Assembly: GCF_000204055.1 (NCBI RefSeq)
Contig: NW_006768765.1
Location: forward strand, 290,717-354,716
Length of the DNA stretch: 64,000 nt
Source of the DNA: Melampsora larici-populina 98AG31
Lineage: Eukaryota > Basidiomycota > Pucciniomycetes > Pucciniales > Melampsoraceae
Direction: 5' to 3'
Shown: in pieces, positions 1-10,341 of the stretch
How the letters are laid out: every line of letters starts with the position of its first letter
Position numbering within the stretch: position 1 is the stretch's first letter
Made by a program: the position numbers and the translations under genes
The notes under the pieces: generated by a model
The model's input: the letters and a program-made list of their open reading frames with translations, nothing else
The model's database searches: none
What the model was told of the DNA's origin: nothing

Positions 1-358
1 AGTCTCTTGGATAGTCTCCCGCCAGGTTGGATCCTCCAACTTACCGGGACTAGGAGCGAGCTTCTAGAGAAGAGAATAGGTGTCACGTGTTAAAATCTGT
101 GAAAGAGCTTCGGCGAACTCGGAAGAGATCATTCTCTTGGTAATTGATCTGCACGCTGTGCTCTTTACCATTCTTAAGAATCACTGAGTAATCTCTTTAC
201 CTTTTTAGATGATCTTAACTCATGATGCCTTATATATTGGACTGGTTGGTGAAGTACTATACTTCTTCCCACTTTATATTTTCATCAATTTATAATTCTT
301 CACAAAAAATATATTCGATACGGATTGAACAGTATATTCTTCTATCTTTTTAGTTATA
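1..358. other. intergenic, no gene seen
   Basis: No open frame with recognisable protein similarity, RNA or repeat structure was seen here. It is the left flank of the MITE that begins at 359. Confidence 0.5.
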
Positions 359-886
359 CAGTCAAAACTCTCCAAATCCATAACTCGCTAAATCCATAAA
401 CCCCTCAAAGCCATAGGGTATGGTTTCCACATTTGTGGTGCAGGCCAAAATTTGGATTAACCCCTCTAGCCCCTTAACCCATACCAAAATAGTGGGAAAA
501 TGTGGTTTTTATCCCCGCTAGACCCATACTTTACCACAGAGTTAACTGCTCAGCAGTCTACCATCACCGACTTCTTCCGCTGTTCTCCTCTACCCTCAAC
601 CTGAAGATCTATGTGTGTTCATAAACCTCTGTCACCCTTACTGTTCTTCACTTTTGTGATTGATTGTTCTCTTTGCTCAGCCCTCTAAATCTATGATTAT
701 CATGGCCTGATAGAGTTTTTGTTTCTAAAGAACCATACATCTATGGCATTAGAGGGTGTTTCTGATAAAGCCATACTTCTATGGTATTAGAGGGTTTTTT
801 TAGTAAAACCATAGATAGGCTAAAACCCTATAAGCCCATAGCCCCTGGATTCCACAGAATGGTATGGCTTTAGGGAGTTTTGACTG
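359..886. mobile_element. Tc1/mariner-type MITE with TA target duplication
   Basis: The two ends are inverted copies of each other: the left begins CAGTCAAAACTC and the right ends GAGTTTTGACTG, and the similarity continues for about 25 bp with a few mismatches. The dinucleotide TA flanks both ends (357-358 and 887-888), the signature of the Tc1/mariner/pogo superfamily. At 528 bp with no transposase frame it is non-autonomous. Short motifs around 'ccata' recur inside both arms. Superfamily placement rests on the TA duplication and CAGT-type ends, not on a transposase. Confidence 0.75.
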
Positions 887-2062
887 TACTTATTTTTTTG
901 TGTCCCGCCCACCTCTCCCTTGTGTATTCTTTTTAGGCCGCCCCATAGCGGACCTGTTTGATGCCTTGGAGTTTTGCACATGTACTTAACTATTCTGTAT
1001 AGTTTTAACCATTACATTGCAATTAGGGCTCTATGCCCCGATTCATGCTAAAAACTCCTCTCGTGAGCTTCAGCTTGAATCACACTAACACAGAACCTAT
1101 TCTGCCCCTGGGATCTTCATTTGCACCTTGTGCATGTCCTCATGTGTTTTTTAACATCTGTTGTATTCATCGAGCTCACTCAGAAGAGTTGTAAAAAGTT
1201 GTAGCTGGAAAACCTAATTTGATACACGACCCCAAGGTGTGCAGATGTCTCCAAAAAACACAGTGTCCAAGAATTGCAATAGCACCAAATCTATCCACAA
1301 TGAAGATCTGAAAACGGCACCGGGAGACCCACAAGAGGTCAAGGAAGCTGTGTGCGGCTGGAAGCGAGATTTCATGAGGTGTGGAACCCTCATAATGGGC
1401 AAAAACAAACAAGTCGTCAAAACTCTTGCTGTTGTGAGTTGCTCGAGAACCTCATCAGAGTCTCACGCTGTCGCTTGCGACCCGAGCCCCAGTTTACCCA
1501 CTGGCATAACTTGACTTCGTGGATCCCGCTCGCCTGCGAATTCGTTCTTCGTTGGCTCTCGTCGTCTTCTGTCAGATCTCTCTTCTGTGGCCCTCGAGAC
1601 CAAGAAGGGGTTCAAAGCTGTCCGGGCTTCCCTGAAATCGCAACAGGCTCAGCACCGCACAAACCAACACAGCTCGGTCTGAGTGAAATCGAAAGGCCGC
1701 ACATCTACCCACTGCATCCTCGGTGAATCTGGACATTCAGGCTATGTATTACCCCCTAGTCGGGAATCGCCCTGAATCAGGAATCTAACGATGAGAGACG
1801 AAGAAATCAAAGGGGTCAGTGTCACTAGGATCTCACACTCACAGTTTCGTGCATCACTCCCTTGCGGCGGACTTGGTTTCACATCGTTTCACAATCGAAG
1901 CTGAACAGTCTCACGGTTCAGACTCATGAGTTCCAATTATGGTTCACACCAGATTATCTCAATTTTTTAAAACTAGTATTTAATTCTTGAGCGACCTGCA
2001 ACTTTCTTTTGGATATTCCTAAATCAATTTCTCTCATTCGTACATCACATCTGCGATACATC
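887..2062. other. intergenic; upstream region of PNGase A
   Basis: Overlapping short frames around 1176-1726 on both strands have no recognisable domain and look like chance frames in a locally GC-richer stretch. The last few hundred bases should hold the promoter and leader of the gene starting at 2063. No element boundary was identified. Confidence 0.4.
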
Positions 2063-5009
2063 ATGACTTGCGATACCCTACTTTTATTCATCTTAGCCGT
2101 TCATATTTTCATCGGTGAAGTGATACCATCTCATCACCTTAAATCCCGTCAGGCCCAACACCGCCCAAATGCGTTGGTGAACTTTGAAGTTATGGCGGTA
2201 AGTCTATTCGATTGCAAATGGCACCCTGTCGAGAACCAATGCTGATTTGATCACCTTTTTTCCCTCCAAAACTTCATACCTTTTAGCCACCGGTTGCATC
2301 CAAGGGTAAAAAGTTTTGCGAGGTAAAACTGATTGAACATGTAGGTTTTTTGATTGTTTGTATGCTTCCTACCTCAACCCAGATCTTTTACCGAACTTGA
2401 AAATTTGTCGATATACAGACATTTGCCAGCTCTTACGGTAAACCAGCGACCGTTAATTTTGTTCCGCCCACCGATTGCGGGCCGGCAGGCAGCTGGGCAT
2501 CAGTAGTATTCAACCTAACAGCGAGTAAGTTCCTTAAGATTTGGTACCACGTCAAGTATGGAGTTGATCGATTGACATCAACACCTTAATAGCTTCTCGG
2601 GGCAGGCAATATGATAGATTGGTGGTGAGCCATGTTCTGATATAGAACTCTTGAAATATTTCCATCTCCTTTGATGATTTTGAAGTGTTGATTTTGGATT
2701 TTGTAAAATTACATAGCAAGTATTTCTCGATGAAGTTGAAAGTCCGTAATTCATCTCTACTCATAATACATTTTGAAACTGATTGTTTGTGTATTGTGAT
2801 AGTATGGCGATCTTCGACTCGTGAGTGTAGCTTTTGAATCATACTCTAACCTTGATTCTTGCTTAAGCTGTACTCGAGCTGAATTTGGGTTGATTTTTTT
2901 TGATCACTAGCTGAGCCCACCAAGAAAGGAATCATATGGACCGCGTTAGTAAGATTCGAATTATAAACCTCTCCTCGTTTCATTTGTTATATCTGACGGT
3001 ATGATTCTATTTAGCACCCGTGATATGTCAAGATACATGCCACTTTTGGCTAAATGCAGTCCACTTACCCTGGTTCTCAATAACATCGTTGATCCAAAAC
3101 TGAAGTTAGACGGTCAATATGAGGTAACTTTATCAGCTCGATTTTACGTACCTACCACCGATTTCCCTGCAGTGGCACAGCTGGGGGAGATTTCCACAGT
3201 TGGTCATGATGAAGGGTATCGGATTGAGAAACAGCTCAATTTCGCAAAGGTGATTGATCATCCAACCTTACTCATCTCAGTCCCATCTGGTATCAACTCT
3301 GTCTAACTTGTACTTTCGAACAGAACACGGCTACCGCTTTTGTAGAAATCTTCGCAAGTGGGAGTGAGCAGGAAGAAGTTAGTTCACAACCAACACCTCT
3401 TTCCAAACAAGTCATTATCACTAACACCCAAAATTGTCTCTCTCCATAAGTTTTGGGTCAGTTTGCGCAATGTCGATATATTGGAGAATGTAACTCTTGC
3501 TGAATACCTTGTGGTTGTAGTATAACAATGTACCCGACGAAGCACTCCCTCGTCTTGACCCAAACAAGACAGGCTCGTTCACTGGGGCTGGTTCATTTCG
3601 AGAAGTCCAGCTTTTGATTGGTTTGCTCCAAATCCTATCTTTCCTTCTAAATGGCTTTGAACTGACGCAGTCATCACTCTCACTAAATGTCCACAAGATG
3701 GCAAACTGGCCGGTGTGGCTTACCCATTTCCAGTAATTTACACTGGGGGAATCCTACTCAGTTGGTGGAGGTGAGTTTGATCAAATTGGCTAGGCTGTTC
3801 AAAACTGACGATAAAGACGATTTTCAAAGACCGATTGCCGCGATTGGAGCCTTGAATGCGCCTTCATATACCATGGACATAACCCCCTTTGTGCCACTCT
3901 TGACTGATGACAAGAATCACAACTTTACGATTGTCGTTGAAGGGCAAGGACAGGGCAACACATCCACCAACCCAAAGTGGATTTTGAGCGGATCCGTTGG
4001 TATCACTCTCGATCCCAGTGGAGCTCGAACCACCGGAAAACTTGAAAGTGTCCATAGTACACCACATTTCAAAACTACACCACTCCCTGATGATGCCCAA
4101 GGAAGAATAAGGTTCAAGACTGAAGCCTCTCGTCAACTTAGCTTGAAAGCTACCGTTGTCACTGGGACTACTGGCCAACAATCAGTATCTGTTACACAAG
4201 ATTTCAAGTTTTCAAATGTCCAAATTCAAGCGGCGAGTGGAAAATTTTCGGTATGTCCAATTTAAGCTCCACCCGGAAAAAACAGCAACAGTTTGGAATG
4301 CTGATGATGAACCTTTCTCGAAAACATTTTACTCCGATGCTTCCCTCTTGTATCTATTGATCAGAATGTACTCCAATCCTCAGAGGGTTTGACTGAATCG
4401 GTACATAATGGAGCAACACATCTTCACGATGAATTTTCATACCCTTTCAACCTAACCATGACCCAAACTACACCTGACCAAAACGGAACTGTAATATCCG
4501 GTCATCTTTCACATGGTTATACTCGTACAGAGGATCATGTTTATCCTGCTGGATCGAAGTCTAAAATCGTAACCCAACAAACCTCAGAAGGCGACTTACT
4601 ATTAGATGGCGATGGTCGAGCTGTCAGTGGTATTGGCAGAACTTCGCAACAATATACATTCAAAAATGAAGCCGGAGAAGATTATTCACGTGATATCGAA
4701 ATCTTCAATATCACCAAAGTTATTCGAGACAGAATCTCAGGAACACTTGCATCACCTTCTACAAGACTAGATGAATCTAAACTGAATCAAATTCAATTAC
4801 CTGGACCTGATCCTCTAGATAATGTTGCCTTTATCATCACAGATTTCTTTGATAACTCATTCTTTGGTTCACCTATTCGACTTATCAACAGTAAGTTCTC
4901 TTACCAACTGTTCATTTTTGAGACTATCTCGATGAGCGCTGACAAAACAACCCAAGCAGATAACCTCGATGCAAGCTCAACGACTTCCTTTCCTGAAATT
5001 TACACTTGA
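2063..5009 (+). CDS. secreted peptide-N4-(N-acetyl-beta-glucosaminyl)asparagine amidase A (PNGase A)
   Basis: Predicted to remove N-glycans from glycoproteins or glycopeptides in the secretory path or outside the cell. Fifteen exons: 2063-2197, 2287-2322, 2419-2524, 2593-2624, 2717-2741, 2803-2820, 2911-2944, 3015-3249, 3324-3377, 3451-3456, 3521-3620, 3698-3770, 3830-4250, 4365-4890, 4960-5009. They sum to 1851 nt, 616 residues, usual for the family. The ATG at 2063 gives a hydrophobic signal peptide (TLLLFILAVHIFIG). Family landmarks run in order: VFNLT, QYDRLV, VEIWRSST, KKGIIWT, DMSRYMPLL, NIVDPKLKLDGQYEVTLSA, EE-FW-YNNVPDE, FREVQLLIDG, AGVAYPFPVIYTGG, ITPFVPLLTDDKNHNFT. Several exons are tiny and exon 10 is six bases (F-W). 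No frameshift is needed, so the gene looks intact. The function is by family; the splice map is inferred from GT-AG sites, phase and family motifs. Confidence 0.9.
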
Positions 5010-5040
5010 AGATTGCGGGCTGACTTCACAATCGGCTTGT

Positions 5041-5575
5041 CGTACGCACTCTGTTTTTTGGTCACAAGGACATTGACCTGTCGGCGGACAACATTTAGTT
5101 TCAATGTGTTTTCAATGTATTTCCAATGTACTTTCATTGTATCTTCTTGGCAACTTTTTTCTGATCACAATTTCTGAATTCTTGGACTATGCTGAATTTC
5201 ACCTTCCTTTGAATGTTTCTTTGTATTCATCGTCGTATCCATATGTTGTCATATGAAACCTAACACAAAAGCTATGGGCATGTAAAGAAAAGTCTGCATT
5301 TTAAACCCTGACTGTGGATATAGCACAATGGTTGTGTGACGGTGCACATTCTATTTTTCGGTCACAAGGATATTGTCGCTTTTCCAGACAACATATATTG
5401 TTGTTTGATTTTCATTGCAGCTTTTTTGATTACAATTTTTGTACTATCAGACCATGCTGAATCGTTTCTTTGTATTCATTTTTCTCCATATAAGATTGAA
5501 GACAAAAGCTATGGGCTTAGAAACAACGCTTTACATTACAAAATCTGACTGTGGATGTGACCCATTGGTTGTGTC
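5041..5575. repeat. diverged direct duplication downstream of PNGase A
   Basis: Two consecutive blocks, about 5041-5335 and 5336-5575, share a series of matching segments in the same order: 'ggtcacaaggaNattg', 'acaacat', 'gaatNgtttctttgtattcat', 'caaaagctatgggc', 'ctgactgtggatNt', 'ttggttgtgt'. The copies differ by many substitutions and indels, so the duplication is old. No coding role is seen. Confidence 0.6.
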
Positions 5576-5970
5576 ACAGGCTGTGAGACATGCACACATG
5601 TTGAAAAGCAAAGTCCAGGAGGCCTTCACTTCAGCAAACAGAAGAGTCCTGACAGAGAGAGCAATTGAAGGAGCAAAGAAATATGGGCGGCCCATGTCCC
5701 AGAGGCCTTACCTTTTGGGTATAATACATGTCAGTATACATACACCCGCACGGGCTTTCTTCCCACAAAAGCCTGTCAGAGCATCCCCAGCCACGTGCTG
5801 TAGGTTGTGCCGTACATAGATTTGGGGTATTTTCATCCACAGCTGTTACCCCCAAACACATACTTAGCTTGGGCAATTCTCTATGTGCGAGTCAAAATAG
5901 GCCAAATATGTTCTTTTTCCACTTGCAACCTAGAACCTTCTGTACCTCATCTCTCCCATAAACTCCAACT

Positions 5971-6569
5971 TGTACAGTTGTTTCCAAAAAGGATGAAATC
6001 AAGGCGCTTCAAAAACGGAGAGGTGGACCGTGCACCACCTGTGAAAGGTGGCAGAAATGCATAAATAAATGCTATTCTGAAAGCATAACCACTGCTCTTC
6101 CAAAAATGACTGTGGCGGAGTTGGTTGAGAGCCCCCATTGCGCTTGTCCAACCACCTCTTGAGCCTCCTCCCATTTTGGGTTTGAGCAGGACTGGCTTGC
6201 CTTTTTGTCATCATACATTTTGACAATTTTTTATTATTCAATCTTCTTGTTATCATAAAACAAAACAATGAAATCGCTCCACTATACTTGTTTGCTGGCA
6301 TAAAATGGTTTTTGCTCTATCCGTAAGTCAAGACAAAAATATTGGTGATTAAAAGAGGCAAACCAAGTTGAACACGGGACTGCCAGTAGCAAACCACACC
6401 CTCTGACCACTGTGCCACCAAGGATTGAGCTAAAGCAAGTGGACAACTTATTCATTACCGTACAATGGTCAATCTGTCAGGTAAGCTGGATACCTTTCAC
6501 AGGTGGCGCACGGTCCATCTCTTAATTTTTGAAAGACCTCGATTTCATCCTTTTTGAAAACAACTGTAC
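5971..6569. repeat. inverted-repeat (foldback-like) element
   Basis: The stretch 5971-6050 is repeated in inverted orientation at 6491-6569. Both arms share tgtacagttgttt, aaaaaggatgaaatc, tggaccgtgc and ccacctgtgaaaggt (as read on the left arm). About 440 bp separates the arms and includes a tRNA-like segment. No clear target-site duplication was seen, so it could be a foldback transposon or one repeat inserted twice in opposite directions. Confidence 0.6.
6356..6424 (-). repeat. tRNA-like (possible SINE head) segment
   Basis: On the minus strand this segment carries a box A-like TGGCACAGTGGTCAGAG and, some 35 bases on, a weak box B-like CGTGTTCAACTTGG. That is the internal promoter layout of a tRNA or tRNA-derived SINE. 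A full cloverleaf with a paired acceptor stem does not form, so it is not called a tRNA gene. It lies between the arms of the surrounding inverted repeat. Confidence 0.35.
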
Positions 6570-7680
6570 GATTGGACGCTCTGCAAATCATGCACCTCAA
6601 TAATCATCTGAGCCATAACACAGCTCCCAAATTATGTTACAAGCCAAACTGTAGGGAACCACAGCTGTACATGCTTCAAATTTCATACCTCAAATGGTTC
6701 CCTGAATGATCTGTGCAACCCTCAGTATGTTACCAATTTACGGCATGGCTGGGGATGCTCTCACCACAGAAAGTGTACAGAAATGTGAGAACATGACTTA
6801 AGCCACTCTCACTAAGTCTTACTGCACAAAAATAGGTTAAGCACAGGATCATCATACAGTTGATATATAGTGGGTCATAGCTTCTCACAGGAGTAATTTG
6901 TAGCCCATTTCAATGAAGCTCTATGCCCTAGATCAGGCTTGTGGGATGGATTGGTGCATAAAGTACCACAAATGCAGCATATTGTACTTCACAATGGATG
7001 TATATTGGATGGGTTTTTTTCATCAGATGGCAAGATGGGAGATTGATTTGGCTGGAGATAAGAAGTATGGTGCAGATAGGAACCCGTATGTACAAGGCCA
7101 GCCAAAGTATGGCTCCCATTTCCAGATCAGAGCAGAGCTGGTGGGTTGTGTAGAGCAGATTTTTTACAACAAGAGTGCAACAGAAGAATTGGAAGGGAAG
7201 GATTCCTTAAAGCCAAACTGGAAACTGAATAGGAGAAATTGGGGATATGTTGGTGTCCTCTTTCTTTATTGGGTGCAATTCCAAACCTGTGTAGTTGCCC
7301 ACAATAGGTCAACCAGAGCATCTCCTGAGACAAAGAAAGCCCCAGATACACCAGCAAGATCTGAAGTTCTAGTCAATCAATTGTCAGGTGAGAGAGAGTG
7401 AGAGAAGGGGTTCAACAGAAAAATCATGAGTCAGAACCAGAATCAGAACAAGAATTGAGTAAATCCTTGTCATCAGAAGGTTCAGTAGATTAAAAGAAGG
7501 TTGTTTTACCTCTGACTCAGTACAAGATATTCACAGTACCAACAAGCAAAAAGTGACCAGTGTGGGAGTCAAGTGTGAAATGAGTGGGAAAGAGTGGGAA
7601 GTCCTCATGAAAGAGGTAGGATTAGAAGAAGACATTCTGTATATGGTAGGTGGATTTGTTGATGGTTTCGTTTTGGAATC
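6570..7680. other. repeat-derived sequence, no intact gene
   Basis: A 162-residue frame at 6913-7401 shows no recognisable motif. Since it lies just upstream of the broken reverse transcriptase in the same direction, it may be an eroded part of the same retroelement, but there is no direct support. Confidence 0.3.
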
Positions 7681-7682
7681 CC

Positions 7683-8470
7683 ACCACTGAATTATGAGTT
7701 GGCAAGAGAGGCAATGGACCAGATCAAGAATATGTTAGCAAAGGAATCAAAGACAGGAAACATCATTGGTACATTTACAAAGGAACCAGTATATGAAAAA
7801 ATTGGCTTCAATGCAAGACCAATCCCATGGGGAGTGCCATTAATGGCAATGGGTCAGATTGATTAATCAACAACCTTTAGAGCATCCAAAAAATCAGAAA
7901 TTGGTTACATTTGACAACTCTTTTGTAGAAAAGAAAAATCATGAAACAAACTGGGATGATTTCAATGGAGTGGCAAGATTCTTTAGGAGGAATCCAGGTA
8001 GATGGTTGGTGGTGATGTTTGACTGTGAGAAAGTGTATGGTCAGTTAGGAAATCATCCATCACAAAGGCCTTTTTTTGTGTATTTTGGATTTTGAGGGAA
8101 GGGTGTGGATAGACCTGGCTGTTGAATTTGGGGGAGTAGCGAGTTGTGGGTTATTTGGGGGACCATCCAAGACATGTAAATTTCTTATGACAAAACTTCC
8201 AAAAATCCCAAAAAGCTTTAGGTGGGTAGATGATAACTTACTCTTGAAAAGACCTGAGGACACAGTTACACTAGCAGAGGTGAAAATGTTGAGCAATAGC
8301 CTTAGAGTCAAGACAAATACAATAAGTAATCATGACTTTAGTGAAGAACAAAATTTCTAGGTTTCATTTGGAATAGGACTGAACATATGGTTTGTTTACC
8401 TCATGACAAATTGGACAAGAGGCTAGCCCAGTTTATAATTTTTTTAGAGGAAGAAGGAGCTTGGAAATCA
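7683..8470 (+). pseudogene. decayed reverse transcriptase fragment of a retroelement (DIRS-like?)
   Basis: Three consecutive frames together look like one polymerase. The 7683-7860 part reads PPLNYELAREAMDQIK and then a GVPLMAMGQ segment. The 7861-8095 part has NSFVEKK, DDFNGVARFF and NPGRWLVVMFD (motif A-like aspartate). The 8076-8430 part has WIDLAVEFGGVASC, FRWVDDNLLLKR (the xxDD catalytic box) and FLGFIWNRTEHMV. At least two frameshifts and several stops separate the pieces, so it cannot make a working enzyme. The style resembles tyrosine-recombinase (DIRS-like) retroelements, but no recombinase or terminal repeat is visible here, so the class is tentative. Confidence 0.6.
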
Positions 8471-10029
8471 TCATAGGTATTGGTGGGGCAGCTTTGCTGC
8501 ACAGTCAATACAGTCCCTCACATGTATGGTGGCTTTCTGGTGATTGATGTACATGATTGAAATGCAATGTACTCTCAGAGTGTGTGACAGACTACAGTGT
8601 GTTTTGTGTTAAGGAGTGCTGCAGCAATGATTGCTTGGTAGCGGCATGTGGAGCCCAACCAGGGAAGCAGGAAGTAGTAATCTGTACCCAGATGAGGATA
8701 ATGTAGGCAAGGGTTGAATTTCCAATGGGTGACTTTCTGCCTAGTACTTTGTACCCTATAAATTGGTAAGGACTGAAACTTTGGCCTTGAACGATTCCAG
8801 TTTTTTTGGTAAGTTTCCACTAAAGAAAATCAACAGAAAATCTCATGCTACCCATTTATTCCAGTTTGGATGGTACGTTGGCAAGTACAGAAATACAATT
8901 TCAGCATTCACTGTAAACATTTATACATTTAAGGGATACAAAAACTAGAAATCCAGTTGTTTTTTTCCCGGTTTAAACTTGAAATAACCTTGAGATCTCC
9001 AGTTTTTGCACCAGGTCAGTATGGCTTCAGAGTCTCATGAACCAGCTTTAAGATTAGGGGAGTCAAAGTTGACCAAAAAGTGTCTAACATTGTTTGTCCT
9101 TTTGCCTCCCATTCCTTCAAATCTCGTTTTCTTTTTACAAAAACACACACACACACTAAAATGTGCTTCTCAGGAAAGTCTTTTTGTTTTTTTTTTAAAA
9201 AAATGATTAAAAGCAGTATTTTGATACAGGGACATTTGTATTTTAGACATTTTTTCTATAAATTGAACTTCCCTATTTTATAGTAGAATACCATTACAAT
9301 TTCAAAAAGGTTGAAATTCTTTTCTTGGTTCAAGATAGGAAAAAAAGCATGTCTTTTTTTGTGTCAAGAGAATGTGTACAATATTATTGTTTTTTGGTTC
9401 TTACATAAGGGTTATCTTTTTTGTCTTTCTCTATCATTGAATTTATAACATGAGCAGATATACAATTTTTTAAGCTTGTGTACCTTTTTCTCAGAGCTTG
9501 TTTTCTTCTACCGTCATTTGGCGGGCATGGATTACCATCGTATGTCAAGACCCGCTTGGTGTTGAACGGCGGTCAAAAGGCAAGATTGCCTGACTACCGT
9601 TAGATAGACCGTCCGGCGGCCCATGACTTGTCTTTTCCCTGGTATTTTCCAACAAAAAGTGACCCCGTGGTGTACCATAACTCCTTGCAATTCTTTAGCT
9701 CAACTTGTGTTTCAAAAGTTTGTTCGGAAGTCATGATCTACACACATATTTCCTGCTCTGGATTTTTGACTTCAACCCCACTAATATGTTTTGTTTGGAA
9801 CATCTATTCACACAGTGTTGTCTTCCACAACTAAAAGGGGAAGCTTGACCCTTGAGAGGGGACTCATCCCTGGATCAAGAAAGGGAGATCCCAAAAGATG
9901 ATGATGTGCTTACTTAAGCTAACTAAGTTCCTCTTAGCTTAGATGTACCGATGATATTTGTAAGTGTGCATATTGATTTGGTGCAAAGCATTCGAATTAG
10001 AATATCTAGCTGTATGCACATATTTCGGT
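8471..10029. other. AT-rich noncoding stretch left of the P-like transposon
   Basis: No gene or RNA was recognised. Homopolymer T runs and a short CA repeat near 9144-9156 are present. The segment may contain further eroded retroelement sequence. Confidence 0.4.
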
Positions 10030-10059
10030 GATAAACTAGGACCCTGGAATACCCCTACA

Positions 10060-10145
10060 GAGGGTACTTACCAAAAATCCGACCTTTTCGTGGTAAGTTT
10101 TTTCAAAAATCTCCAAATCCGACCTTTTTCGTAAGTACCCTTTTT
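10060..10145 (+). repeat. left subterminal repeats of the P-like transposon
   Basis: Two copies of AAATCCGACCTTTTTCG (one lacks a T) occur near 10074-10090 and 10115-10132, each followed by a GTAAG-like tail. They are in the same orientation as the right-end copies although the element ends are inverted. Repeated subterminal motifs are typical transposase binding sites; that role is inferred. Confidence 0.6.
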
Positions 10146-10341
10146 TTTTGGCAGAGATCTGGTACCGTTTGACAAGTAGCACAAAGAGGGGTCAACGAAG
10201 CCATATGGGAATGTATTTCAAAGTGATGACAGGGCTGTTTGACCAAAAACATCGAGAGGAATTGATGGATAGTGTATCACAAAAGATAAACACGATCATT
10301 GAGAAATAGGAAATTACATTTGTTGTTGCTATTGATCACTA

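Noticed and set aside
1176..1726. Four overlapping frames of 68-124 codons on both strands
   Set aside because: They overlap heavily, show no domain and no splice context, and use ordinary sequence with few stops by chance.
6356..6424. Genuine tRNA gene
   Set aside because: Box A is good, but box B is weak and no acceptor stem pairs; called tRNA-like only.
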